From NCBI GenBank assembly GCA_027317105.1, contig DAHVFH010000015.1:1-42979 (forward strand): a stretch of 42,979 nucleotides of DNA, given 5' to 3'. The DNA is from Cytophagales bacterium. GTDB taxonomy: Bacteria > Bacteroidota > Bacteroidia > Cytophagales > Cyclobacteriaceae. Positions 17,116 to 24,789 of this stretch are shown one piece after another. The notes under the pieces were generated by a model. The model had not been told where the DNA came from. It saw only the letters and a list, made by a program, of their open reading frames with translations, and did not search any database. The translations under genes were made by a program, and so were the position numbers. Every line of letters begins with the position of its first letter. The first letter of the stretch is position 1.

Positions 17116-17150
17116 TTTGATATTTTTAAAGTTCAAGGTTATTATATTTG
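17116..17150 (+). promoter_or_regulatory. Bacteroidota-type promoter for the receiver-domain gene
   Basis: TATATTTG at 17143-17150 fits the TAnnTTTG -7 consensus, with TTTG at 17116-17119 as a candidate -33 element 23 bp upstream. It lies about 20 bp before the ATG at 17169. A TTG at 17148 lies inside the -7 box, which argues against starting the protein there. Confidence 0.5.
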
Positions 17151-17168
17151 TATTCTATAAAGCGGCTT

Positions 17169-17540
17169 ATGAATGTTTTCCTTATTGAAGATGACCAAAT
17201 CTATTCGGAGTTTGTTCGAAAAGCACTCAGCCAAAACCCTGAATTAAAAGTCAGTGCCTTTCTTTCTGCCGAAGCAGCCATTGAGAAAATAAATGGAACT
17301 CTTCCAGATGTGCTTATCATTGATTACAAATTGCCCGGCATGTCTGGAATCGATTTATTTGAAAAAATCAAGGAGCGCATTAAGGAAAGCAACCGAGTGA
17401 TTATGCTTAGCGCGATTGACGATGGAAACATGGTTTTGAGTTTTATCCAAAAAGGGGTGCGCGATTATGTGATCAAAGATGAAAATGTAATTGAATCTCT
17501 CCAGGCGATAATTTCTGGAAAGGATGAAGATTATTTTTAA
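17169..17540 (+). CDS. Single-domain response regulator (receiver only)
   Basis: A 123-residue CheY-like receiver. The start is the ATG at 17169 (MNVFLIEDDQ), since an upstream alternative falls inside the promoter. Acidic pair D8/D9, phosphoacceptor D52 (IIDYKLPGMSG), Ser in MLSAIDD and the conserved Lys in DYVIKDE are all present, so it should be phosphorylated normally. There is no output domain. It converges on a histidine kinase with stop codons overlapping (TTAA), an unusual arrangement for partners, so pairing is plausible but unproven. Confidence 0.92.
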   Translation: MNVFLIEDDQIYSEFVRKALSQNPELKVSAFLSAEAAIEKINGTLPDVLIIDYKLPGMSGIDLFEKIKERIKESNRVIMLSAIDDGNMVLSFIQKGVRDYVIKDENVIESLQAIISGKDEDYF

Positions 17541-18412
17541 CCCTCCAAATTAGCTTGGGGTAAGCGTACGGTGAAACTCGTGCCTTGAAGCAATTCACTC
17601 TCGCAAAAAATTTCTGCACTCAATTTATCAAGGATCGTTTTTATAATAAAAAGTCCGAGCCCGTTGGAGCTTTCCCCACCCGTAGGGCGGGCGCTAAGCC
17701 GATGAAAACGTTGGTACAATTTAAGCTGGTCTTCTTTACTAATTCCCGGCCCCTCGTCTTTTACAGATAACTCAATGGCTTTGGCTTTCTTTTTTAATTT
17801 GACAAAGACCTTCTTTCCTTCCGGGGAAAATTTAACGGCATTGGATAAAAGATTTTCAAGTATCCGACTTAGGTAAAGTCGATCCCCCTGAATGATGATG
17901 GACTCATCGGCTTCAAGTAAAATTTCAATATTCTTTTTCTCGGCAATGGTTCTGTAATTCTTGACCAATGAGGCGACTAGAACGGAAAGGTCAAGCGAGA
18001 CTTCGTGTAGTTCAACCCCTCGGAGCTCTAACCTTCGGCTGTCAAGCAAGTTTCGTAGCATACCCAAACCATCAGCGGTAATTTGATGTATTTTCCCGAG
18101 GTATTCTTTTTGTTCGTCCGTGAGGTTTTCCTGGCCCATGTTCATCAATTGGATCAGCGCAAATATTCGGTTGAAAGGGCCTTTCAAATCATGAGAGACC
18201 AAACTGATGATTTGCTCCTTCTCCTGATTCAATTTTTCAAGTTCTTTATTTTGCCGTTCCAGTTCCAGCATGTGCTTACTGATTTCAGCGCTTTGTATTT
18301 TCATTACCAAGGCTTGCTTTTTCGTTTTAGCGAGTGCACGCGAAAGGATGATCAAGACAACGGTGAAGGCAAGGCCAATGATCAGGGCTTCAGTCGTCAT
18401 TGTCGATTCCAT
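17537..18412 (-). CDS. Membrane-anchored sensor histidine kinase
   Basis: A 291-residue kinase read from the ATG at 18412 (MESTMTTEAL); the frame reaches a TTG three codons earlier. One transmembrane helix (about 9-27) leads into a coiled coil (about 38-68), then HisKA with the phosphoacceptor H74 in SLVSHDLKGPFNRIF and a HATPase domain with the N box NLLSNAVKFSP, G1 DEGPGIS and G2 NGLGLFI. There is no periplasmic sensor domain, so input must come through the membrane, the coiled coil or a partner. Its stop overlaps that of the convergent receiver protein. Family is certain; the signal is unknown. Confidence 0.93.
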   Translation of the reverse strand: MESTMTTEALIIGLAFTVVLIILSRALAKTKKQALVMKIQSAEISKHMLELERQNKELEKLNQEKEQIISLVSHDLKGPFNRIFALIQLMNMGQENLTDEQKEYLGKIHQITADGLGMLRNLLDSRRLELRGVELHEVSLDLSVLVASLVKNYRTIAEKKNIEILLEADESIIIQGDRLYLSRILENLLSNAVKFSPEGKKVFVKLKKKAKAIELSVKDEGPGISKEDQLKLYQRFHRLSARPTGGESSNGLGLFIIKTILDKLSAEIFCESELLQGTSFTVRLPQANLEG

Positions 18413-18448
18413 ATTATACAATCCGTAGTTATATTGTTCTAAGGCGAT

Positions 18449-18928
18449 TCAAAGGTTCAGCTTTAATTCTTGCTTCTGTGAAACGGGCACTTTAATTGTA
18501 ATGCCATGTACGCCAATCCGGATATAGCCGGTAAAAACGACATCGTATTTCTTGCCGCCTAAAAGCCCGACCACCGTATCTAAAAAGCCTGACTCTTTAA
18601 GCGTGAGCTGTGCGGCTAGCGGAACGGAGAAATCAGATTGACCCGCAATGAACAGATCCATCGTTTGCTTTACTTCTGCCGATTTAGCGCCATCCACTAT
18701 CACATCAATGCTTATTCCCTTTAATTTCATTTTTGTTCGGTTCGGATTAAAGAAGAAGACATCGCCTTTTAACACGGGCTTTCCATTGGCACCCACATCT
18801 ACGGTGATGTTTTTTACCCCTTTAAAAACAATGGGTTCCTTTGGAGTACAGGAATAAAGCGCGGTTAACAGAAACAGGGCGGCAATTGACGCGGATTTAA
18901 AAATTACTTTCACTTTGGAGGGTTTCAT
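18449..18928 (-). CDS. LEA14-like (WHy domain) lipoprotein
   Basis: A 159-residue protein with a lipoprotein signal (LFLLTALYSC). The mature part is a single fibronectin-like beta sandwich of the LEA type 2 / WHy family: NITVDVGANGKPVLKGDVFFFNPNRTKMKLKGISIDVIVDG followed by a hydrophilic second half. In plants this family is linked to desiccation stress; bacterial members are periplasmic lipoproteins of unknown role. It lies 36 bp upstream of the kinase and may share its transcript. Its start is back to back with the 2OG oxygenase gene. Confidence 0.8.
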   Translation of the reverse strand: MKPSKVKVIFKSASIAALFLLTALYSCTPKEPIVFKGVKNITVDVGANGKPVLKGDVFFFNPNRTKMKLKGISIDVIVDGAKSAEVKQTMDLFIAGQSDFSVPLAAQLTLKESGFLDTVVGLLGGKKYDVVFTGYIRIGVHGITIKVPVSQKQELKLNL

Positions 18929-18947
18929 TTCGCCTCAAAATTAACAG

Positions 18948-19574
18948 ATGCTGTTACATTTGAGCATGGAAGAAAAATTACTTTCTCAATTTGAAGCTAT
19001 TGCCGATGGATTGGCAAATGAAGGAATAGCCGTAATTGATGAATTTCTTAATTCTGAGGAAGTTATTTCGATTGTACAACTTGAAGAATTCAAACATGAT
19101 TTGTCGCATTTTCGAAAAGCCGGTATAGGTAAACAGGAGGGGAAACAAATCAACGAAAGCATTCGTGGGGATTTTATTGAGTGGATTGATCGCGCCACCG
19201 CCTTGCCCCCCATTCGGATCTATTTAGAAAGACTTTCCCAATTGATGGTCTTCCTTAACCAGTCCCTCTTCCTCAGCCTTAAAGACTACGAAGTTCATCA
19301 AACCATTTATCCAGTCGGAAGTTTCTATAAGCGACATCTCGATCAATTTAAAAAAGATGACCGCAGAAAGTTATCCGTGATCTGTTATTTGAATGAAAAC
19401 TGGAAGGAAGAAGAGGGGGGGCAGCTCCGGATTTACTTTCCGGAAGGGTCAAAAGATTTCTTTCCAATTTCTGGAAGGTTGGTCTGTTTTCCAAGTAATT
19501 TGTTGGAGCACGAAGTGTTACCCGCTACTCGCGAACGATTGAGCATTACTGGGTGGATGTTGGATGTGGCTTAG
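18948..19574 (+). CDS. 2-oxoglutarate/Fe(II) dioxygenase, prolyl-4-hydroxylase-like
   Basis: A 208-residue cytoplasmic dioxygenase of the SM-20/EGL-9-like prolyl hydroxylase group. The iron ligands are visible as HxD in FYKRHLDQF and the distal His in LEHEVLPATRERLSITGW, where the following Arg would bind 2-oxoglutarate. RGDFIEWID in the N-terminal half is typical of the group. Length is normal. The start could instead be the ATG at 18966 (MEEKLLSQF), which would leave more room for a promoter next to the divergent lipoprotein. Bacterial relatives hydroxylate prolines in translation factors or ribosomal proteins; the target here is unknown. Confidence 0.85.
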   Translation: MLLHLSMEEKLLSQFEAIADGLANEGIAVIDEFLNSEEVISIVQLEEFKHDLSHFRKAGIGKQEGKQINESIRGDFIEWIDRATALPPIRIYLERLSQLMVFLNQSLFLSLKDYEVHQTIYPVGSFYKRHLDQFKKDDRRKLSVICYLNENWKEEEGGQLRIYFPEGSKDFFPISGRLVCFPSNLLEHEVLPATRERLSITGWMLDVA

Positions 19575-19602
19575 GTGTGAATAATCCTTCTGTTGAAATG
19601 TT

Positions 19603-19610
19603 TATTTTTG
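19603..19610 (+). promoter_or_regulatory. Candidate -7 box for fumC
   Basis: TATTTTTG fits TAnnTTTG and lies 24 bp before the fumC ATG. No clear -33 TTTG at the expected distance, so the call is tentative. Confidence 0.35.
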
Positions 19611-19633
19611 CTTCACATTAAAAAAATCAAGCC

Positions 19634-21034
19634 ATGAACTACCGCATCGAAAAAGATACCATGGGCGAGGTGCAAGTGCCTGCCGACAAATACTGGGGCG
19701 CACAGACCGAACGCTCGCGCAACAATTTTAAAATCGGCCCGGAAGCGAGCATGCCACACGAAATCATTTATGCCTTTGCCTATTTAAAAAAGGCTGCGGC
19801 TCAGGCCAATCATGAGTTGGGCGTACTTTCTGCGGACAAAAGGGATTTAATCGGAAAAGTGTGTGATGAAATATTGGAGAAAAAACTGGATGACCAATTT
19901 CCCTTGGTTATCTGGCAGACGGGTTCGGGTACGCAAAGCAACATGAACGCCAATGAGGTAATTGCCTATCGCGCCCATGTGCTCAGTGGAGGCAAACTGA
20001 CGGACGAGAAAAAAGTGTTGCATCCCAACGATGATGTGAACAAATCGCAGTCGAGTAATGATACTTTCCCTACCGCGATGTCCATTGCTGCCTACAAGCA
20101 GGTGATGGAGGTCACCCTACCCGGAATGAAAAAATTGCGCGATACGCTGGCGAAAAAAGTCACTGACTTTAAAAATATCGTGAAAACGGGTCGCACTCAT
20201 TTTATGGACGCCACACCGCTTACCCTTGGCCAGGAATTTTCAGGCTATGTGCAGCAGATTGACAACAGCATGCGTGCCATAAAAAATGCGCTGGAGGCCG
20301 TGCGCGAATTGGCATTGGGTGGAACGGCCGTAGGCACGGGATTAAACACACCCAATGGCTACGATGTGCTAGTGGCAAAGAAAATCGCTGAGTTGACGGG
20401 TTACCCGTTCATCACGGCACCCAATAAATTTGAAGCCCTCGCGGCTCACGATGCGATGGTAGAGCTTTCGGGTGGGTTGAAACGCGCAGCCGTGTCGTTT
20501 ATGAAGATTGGTAATGATATTCGTATGCTAAGCTCTGGTCCCCGTTCGGGTATTGGTGAAATTATTATTCCTGACAATGAGCCGGGGTCGTCCATCATGC
20601 CTGGAAAAGTAAACCCTACTCAACCCGAAGCACTCACGATGGTGTGCGCGCAAGTGATGGGCAACGATGTGGCCGTTTCCATTGGTGGTGCCACTGGCCA
20701 TTTTGAGTTGAATGTTTTTAAACCCGTGATTGCGGCAAACGTGCTGCAAAGCGCCCGCCTCATTGGCGATGCGTGCGTTTCCTTCAACGACAATTGTGCC
20801 GTTGGCATTGAGCCAAACCTTCCGATCATCAAAGAACACATGGAAAATTCATTGATGTTAGTGACAGCCTTGAACACACACATTGGTTATGAAAATGCTG
20901 CCAAGATTGCCAAGAAAGCCCACAAGGAAGACAAAACCCTGCGCGAAGCTGCGGTGGAATTAGGCTTACTTACTTCGGAGCAATTTGATCAGTGGGTGAG
21001 ACCTGATAAGATGGTGGGGAGTTTGGAGAAGTAG
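19634..21034 (+). CDS. fumC: Fumarate hydratase, class II
   Basis: A 466-residue homotetrameric enzyme interconverting fumarate and malate in the TCA cycle. The fumarase/aspartase signature GSSIMPGKVNPTQPE is intact, with the catalytic serine in its flexible loop. Also present are SQSSNDTFPTAM, TGRTHFMDATP with the proton-shuttling His, and GTAVGTGLN. GRTHxMDATP and SSGPRSGIGE favour fumarase over aspartase or argininosuccinate lyase. Single gene with its own candidate promoter, ending 40 bp before a palindromic repeat. Confidence 0.97.
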   Translation: MNYRIEKDTMGEVQVPADKYWGAQTERSRNNFKIGPEASMPHEIIYAFAYLKKAAAQANHELGVLSADKRDLIGKVCDEILEKKLDDQFPLVIWQTGSGTQSNMNANEVIAYRAHVLSGGKLTDEKKVLHPNDDVNKSQSSNDTFPTAMSIAAYKQVMEVTLPGMKKLRDTLAKKVTDFKNIVKTGRTHFMDATPLTLGQEFSGYVQQIDNSMRAIKNALEAVRELALGGTAVGTGLNTPNGYDVLVAKKIAELTGYPFITAPNKFEALAAHDAMVELSGGLKRAAVSFMKIGNDIRMLSSGPRSGIGEIIIPDNEPGSSIMPGKVNPTQPEALTMVCAQVMGNDVAVSIGGATGHFELNVFKPVIAANVLQSARLIGDACVSFNDNCAVGIEPNLPIIKEHMENSLMLVTALNTHIGYENAAKIAKKAHKEDKTLREAAVELGLLTSEQFDQWVRPDKMVGSLEK

Positions 21035-21061
21035 GTAACATTAAGTCTTTCTCTTGCTAAT

Positions 21062-21130
21062 CTCTGCGTGTATTTCTTTGCGGCCTTTGCGGTAAAAAAG
21101 TAACCGCAGAGAGCGCAAAGGTTCGCAGAG
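21062..21130. repeat. Palindromic repeat element between convergent genes
   Basis: A long imperfect palindrome: CTCTGCG (21062-21068) pairs with CGCAGAG (21124-21130), CTTTGCG (21076-21082) with CGCAAAG (21114-21120), and TGCGGT (21088-21093) with ACCGCA (21103-21108) around an A-rich loop. Elements of this composition (gcgcaaag / ctctgcg) are scattered between genes in many bacteria. It sits between the convergent fumC and dehydratase genes and its hairpin could end both transcripts. Confidence 0.75.
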
Positions 21131-21173
21131 TTAGTTGCCAACTAAGTTATGTTGAATTATTTTTGGTGAGTTC

Positions 21174-22166
21174 CTAGGAGAAAAATTTCCCGACCTTCCC
21201 CAAATCCACATTCCCGCCTGATAAAATTATTCCTACCGTTTTGCCAGCAAATTTTTCTTTGTCTTTTAAAACAGCCGCAAACGGCACTGCGCAAGAAGGT
21301 TCTACAATGATTTTTAATCGCTCCCAGATCAACCGCATGGCGGCAATGATTTCATCATCGGCTACAGTGATCACTTCCTTTACCAATTCTTTGATGATCG
21401 GAAATGTTTTGTCACCTAGCGTGGTCAGTAAACCATCGGCAATAGTTTGAGACTGTGCCTGTTCGATTTTCCCACTCTTCAATGAACGAAAAGCGTCATC
21501 CGAACCAGCGGGCTCTCCGGCAGTCACTTCGGTTGAAGGCGAAAAATATTTTGCGGCCAACGCGGTGCCGCTCAGCAACCCACCACCACCCACAGGCGCG
21601 ATGATGAAATCTGGTTTTATTCCCCCGCCGCCCCTCTCGCTAGAGAGACGGGTGTCCAATTCTTCAAACAATTCTTTGGCAGCGGTAGCTTGTCCAGCAA
21701 TTACTTCATAGTTGTTGAACGGATGGATTTCCGTAGCTCCGGTTTTTAGTACAACTTCAGCTAAGGTTGTTTCACGTGCTGCCAAGGTGGGTTCACATTC
21801 AAAAATTTCGCCACCATAACCTCGCACGCCATTCTTCTTTATTTCAGGAGCGGTACGTGGCATCACGATATACGATTTTACGCCCAATATTTTTCCGGCA
21901 CGGGCAATCGCTTGTGCATGGTTACCAGAAGAGTGTGTGGCCAATCCCTTTTTGAGTACGGTTGCATCCAACGAAAGTGAGGCATTCATGGCACCCCTCG
22001 CTTTGAAGGCTCCTACCTTCTGAAAATTCTCGCATTTAAAATAAAGACGACAACCCGCAATATCGTCAAGGCTGGCGCTGGTTAATACGGGCGTGCGATG
22101 GATAAAGGGTTTTATCCGTTTGTGCGCCTCTTCGATGGTGGCTTTGGTGATCAGGCTGTTATCCAT
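21174..22166 (-). CDS. PLP-dependent threonine/serine dehydratase (or serine racemase-like)
   Basis: A 330-residue fold-type II PLP enzyme that deaminates threonine or serine. The PLP lysine lies in CENFQKVGAFKARGAMN and the phosphate loop is VGGGGLLSG. It has no C-terminal ACT regulatory domain, so it is catabolic-type, serine racemase or hydroxyaspartate lyase rather than full biosynthetic IlvA. Between the helix AKELFEEL and DFIIAPVGGGG it has about 11 extra residues (including TRLSSERGGGGI) compared with E. coli TdcB; the DNA there is palindromic, suggesting an in-frame repeat insertion. It overlaps the nitroreductase stop by 16 nt, indicating translational coupling. Confidence 0.88.
   Translation of the reverse strand: MDNSLITKATIEEAHKRIKPFIHRTPVLTSASLDDIAGCRLYFKCENFQKVGAFKARGAMNASLSLDATVLKKGLATHSSGNHAQAIARAGKILGVKSYIVMPRTAPEIKKNGVRGYGGEIFECEPTLAARETTLAEVVLKTGATEIHPFNNYEVIAGQATAAKELFEELDTRLSSERGGGGIKPDFIIAPVGGGGLLSGTALAAKYFSPSTEVTAGEPAGSDDAFRSLKSGKIEQAQSQTIADGLLTTLGDKTFPIIKELVKEVITVADDEIIAAMRLIWERLKIIVEPSCAVPFAAVLKDKEKFAGKTVGIILSGGNVDLGKVGKFFS
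21634..21647. repeat. Palindromic core of an in-frame insertion in the dehydratase gene
   Basis: CTCTC (21634-21638) and GAGAG (21643-21647) form a perfect inverted repeat around GCTA, flanked by C-rich sequence on the left. It lies exactly where the encoded protein has extra residues relative to E. coli TdcB. Confidence 0.55.
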
Positions 22167-22744
22167 TTTACTTTTTCGTCAATTGGTTTTCTTCTTCCGG
22201 GTGATGGTGTTGTTTTCGGTATGCCCACGTGAATAAATCCCAACAATTTATCTTCTTTCCCCAATCCAAAAAAGGGTTTTGCTTCTTCAAAGTTGGTGAT
22301 GCCGCCTGTGCTGAGATAGCAGCCGATGCCATAGGCCGTTGCCGTGAGGTAAATATTTTCGATGGCGCAGAATACCGCACCGATTTCTTCCCACTCCGGC
22401 AGACTTTTTTTCTCATCGCGCTTCATGCCCACGGCTATGATATGCGATGAATCGAAAGGTTTTGTTTTCAATCCTTGATATCGACCTTCATCGAAAGAGT
22501 GATTGGCTTGCGTTACTTGCTTGTAACACTCACTTTGAAAGTCGACTAATTTTTTTAATCCTTCTCCCGTGAATACCATAAACCGCCACGGTTCGGTGAG
22601 TTTGTGCGTGGGTGCCCAGTTGGCATTTTCCAATAATTGCTTAATGATAGCGTCATCCACTTTTTCTCCGGTGTAGTCTTTTGGGAAGACGGATCTACGA
22701 AAGAGGATCAGTTCATTGAATGCTTCGGGAGTAAATTTTTTCAT
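22151..22744 (-). CDS. Nitroreductase family protein
   Basis: A 197-residue FMN-dependent oxidoreductase. I start it at the ATG at 22744 (MKKFTPEAFNELILFRRSVFPKDY); the frame runs on to 22852, but that upstream part translates a repeat element and looks non-coding. Family features: RRSVFPKDYTGEKVDDAIIKQLLENANWAPTHKLTEPWRF for FMN and dimer contacts, and the late YGIGCYLSTGGI. Such proteins reduce nitroaromatics, quinones or flavins with NAD(P)H. Its stop overlaps the dehydratase start, so the two are co-translated. Confidence 0.88.
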   Translation of the reverse strand: MKKFTPEAFNELILFRRSVFPKDYTGEKVDDAIIKQLLENANWAPTHKLTEPWRFMVFTGEGLKKLVDFQSECYKQVTQANHSFDEGRYQGLKTKPFDSSHIIAVGMKRDEKKSLPEWEEIGAVFCAIENIYLTATAYGIGCYLSTGGITNFEEAKPFFGLGKEDKLLGFIHVGIPKTTPSPGRRKPIDEKVKWITA

Positions 22745-22798
22745 TTGTTGAATTCTTTGAATGTCGGAAAACGAGAACCAACTCTTTGAATTTTTTAT

Positions 22799-22830
22799 AA
22801 CCACTGAGTTCACAGAGACGCACAGAGGAG
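22799..22830. repeat. Degenerate repeat related in style to the fumC palindrome
   Basis: The stretch AACCACTGAG..CACAGAGACGCACAGAGG is the one-armed form of a widespread intergenic repeat type rich in CAGAG/CTCTG steps. It fills much of the gap between rpiB and the nitroreductase start and explains the spurious N-terminal extension of the nitroreductase frame. Confidence 0.5.
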
Positions 22831-22845
22831 AAAACCTTACTTTTT

Positions 22846-23277
22846 TTAACAAGCCATCTTATTCACCCTTCGCTCATGCCGTCCACCTTCAAAGGTCGTA
22901 TGCAAAAATTTGTCAAGGATTTTTTCGGCCAGTGCTTCACTGATAAACCGGGCCGGCAGGCAAAGCACATTCGCATCGTTATGTGAGCGTGCAAGCGCGC
23001 TGAGTTCTTCCGTCCAGCAAATCGCTGCACGGATTCCTTGATGTTTATTGGCTGTCATAGCCACACCGTTGGCACTTCCACAAACTAGAAGGCCAAGATC
23101 AAATTCTTTGTTTTCTACTGCTGAGGCAACTGGGTGTGCAAAATCAGCATAATCAGCCGACTCAGAAGTGTACGTCCCGAAATCCTTTAAGGGATAACCT
23201 TTTTTTTCGAGCCATTTTCTCAAGTGCCCTTTCAATTCGAATCCGGCATGGTCTGCCCCTATTGCAATTTTTTCCAT
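22846..23277 (-). CDS. rpiB: Ribose-5-phosphate isomerase B
   Basis: A 143-residue isomerase of the RpiB/LacA fold interconverting ribose-5-phosphate and ribulose-5-phosphate. Recognised by IGADHAGFELKGHL at the N-terminus (catalytic Asp and His region), VCGSANGVAMTANKHQGIRAA with the active-site Cys and anion loop, and SHNDANVLCLPARF. Length is normal. Its ATG shares one base with the tatC stop (TGATG), so the two are translationally coupled. Confidence 0.96.
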   Translation of the reverse strand: MEKIAIGADHAGFELKGHLRKWLEKKGYPLKDFGTYTSESADYADFAHPVASAVENKEFDLGLLVCGSANGVAMTANKHQGIRAAICWTEELSALARSHNDANVLCLPARFISEALAEKILDKFLHTTFEGGRHERRVNKMAC

Positions 23278-24119
23278 CAGTTATTGGATTGTTCATCAAG
23301 AAGTTCTGCTTCCTCTGCCTTCTTCTTTCGCTTTACTTCAATTGCTGAAACGAAAATACTGATTTCGAATAAGAAATAAAGGGGTAAGGCTACTAGCATT
23401 AACGTGAAGGGATCAGAAGATGGGGTGATGATCGCACTTGCGATCACGATGCCGACAATTGCATGCTTACGAAACTGACGCATGAATTCAGGGGTGAGTA
23501 TCCCAACTTTAGTTAAGAAGAAAACGACCATGGGAAATTGAAATAATAATCCACAACCCAACACCATGCTCACGACCGTGCCAACATAGGAGGTAATATC
23601 AAATTGATTGACGATCTGTGAGCTCACGGTATAAGTGGTGAGGAACCAGATGGTCATTGGCGATAATATGTAATACCCAAAAGCACACCCAACAAGGAAA
23701 AGGAATGAAACAACAAAAACAACTCCACGTGTTGATTGCTTTTCTTTCATGTGTAAACCGGGCTTGATAAAGCTCCATATTTGCCAAAACACATAAGGAA
23801 AAGCCACAATCAATCCGATCACAAACGAGGCCGTAATCGACATCATGAATTGACCGGTCATGATCCGGCTTTGGATTTTGACGTCTAAAGTTTTTACGCA
23901 AAGCGATTCTTCGGCACCTACTAACTTCCCCAGCTCGCACATCCATTTAAAAGTAGGAAAATCAAGACGACTTGGGGCAAAAAGGATGTGATCGAAAATC
24001 CATTCTACAAAGACAAAGCCGACAATAGAGCAAATAAAAATAGCAGCCACTGATTTGACCACGTGCCAGCGCAGTTCTTCAAGGTGGTCGAGGAAAGACA
24101 TTTCTTTTTCGTCAGACAT
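23277..24119 (-). CDS. tatC: Sec-independent protein translocase TatC
   Basis: A 280-residue integral inner-membrane protein, core receptor of the twin-arginine translocase for folded proteins. The N-terminal signature MSFLDHLEELRWHVVKS, which contacts the RR signal peptide, is intact, followed by six hydrophobic segments; FPYVFWQIWSFIKPGL and ASAIITPSSDPFTLMLVALPLYFLFEISI are typical. A ~30-residue loop after the first helix (TFKWMCELGKLVGAEESLC) is longer than in E. coli. No tatA is visible in the window. It overlaps the PIN-domain gene upstream (8 nt) and rpiB downstream (1 nt). Confidence 0.97.
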   Translation of the reverse strand: MSDEKEMSFLDHLEELRWHVVKSVAAIFICSIVGFVFVEWIFDHILFAPSRLDFPTFKWMCELGKLVGAEESLCVKTLDVKIQSRIMTGQFMMSITASFVIGLIVAFPYVFWQIWSFIKPGLHMKEKQSTRGVVFVVSFLFLVGCAFGYYILSPMTIWFLTTYTVSSQIVNQFDITSYVGTVVSMVLGCGLLFQFPMVVFFLTKVGILTPEFMRQFRKHAIVGIVIASAIITPSSDPFTLMLVALPLYFLFEISIFVSAIEVKRKKKAEEAELLDEQSNN

Positions 24120-24549
24120 TGCTCAGTAAGATTATTTCTAAGGAGTTTATTTTCGTCAGGGCTTTATCATTTGTCAAAAAGAAGTCTGCTTTGTTTTCTA
24201 TTGCAGTAGCTAAATGAATGGCGTCTGGCATCGCTAATTTATATTTGGATTTTAATTCTGCTGCTTTTTTCGCTTCTTTTAATTGGAAATCTAAAAGCAG
24301 CAAGTTGTCTGTTTCTGTCAATATAAACTCATATTTTTCAGAGATGCCTGGTTTTCTTTTAAAATAAGGCTGGGCGAAAACTTCGCTCAAGGTCAAAACG
24401 GAAGTAATGAAGAGGAATTCACCGCGCGCATGAGCCTCAAAAATTTTGCTAATTACAACATGGTAAAGGGGATGTTCTTCTATCAGATAGATAAAAGGGG
24501 CTGTATCGAGATATATAGTTTTGCTTTTAAAAGATTTGATTACTCCCAT
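24112..24549 (-). CDS. PIN-domain ribonuclease toxin (VapC-like)
   Basis: A 145-residue PIN-domain protein expected to cut RNA with Mg2+. The four acidic residues are recognisable: D15 (IYLDTAPFIY), E56 (TLSEVF), the Asp in LAMPDAIHLATA, and the Asp in FFLTNDK. Length matches VapC toxins. It overlaps the small upstream antitoxin by 10 nt and tatC by 8 nt, so it is embedded in a chain of coupled genes rather than being a free-standing module. All catalytic residues being present suggests an active toxin. Confidence 0.85.
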   Translation of the reverse strand: MGVIKSFKSKTIYLDTAPFIYLIEEHPLYHVVISKIFEAHARGEFLFITSVLTLSEVFAQPYFKRKPGISEKYEFILTETDNLLLLDFQLKEAKKAAELKSKYKLAMPDAIHLATAIENKADFFLTNDKALTKINSLEIILLSNV

Positions 24550-24770
24550 TCGGCACGAAGCTTTCTAACATATTCATCGGGATTAACTCCTTTCCATATC
24601 TCTTTGCCGAGTCCAGCTAAATCGGTGAGTTTTGGTTTTCGCTTTGAAAGTCGCGAAGGCTTATCCATCATCCGAATCAACGTCTTTAAAACCTCTGCCC
24701 GTTGGGTTTTTTTCAATCCCTTGATATCAGTTATTACTTTTTGTATTTCAATATTTTCCCTGACAGACAT
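24540..24770 (-). CDS. Antitoxin partner of the PIN toxin
   Basis: A 76-residue protein preceding and overlapping the PIN toxin by 10 nt, the usual VapB-VapC order. The N-terminal half is helical and basic (TDIKGLKKTQRAEVLKTLIRMM); the C-terminal half (LAGLGKEIWKGVNPDEYVRKLRAEWE) is the toxin-wrapping type tail. I see no clear ribbon-helix-helix or AbrB motif, so DNA binding is uncertain. It starts 19 bp after the glyA stop, which suggests it is transcribed from the glyA promoter. Confidence 0.72.
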   Translation of the reverse strand: MSVRENIEIQKVITDIKGLKKTQRAEVLKTLIRMMDKPSRLSKRKPKLTDLAGLGKEIWKGVNPDEYVRKLRAEWE

Positions 24771-24789
24771 AATTGTAAAATTACTTCTT

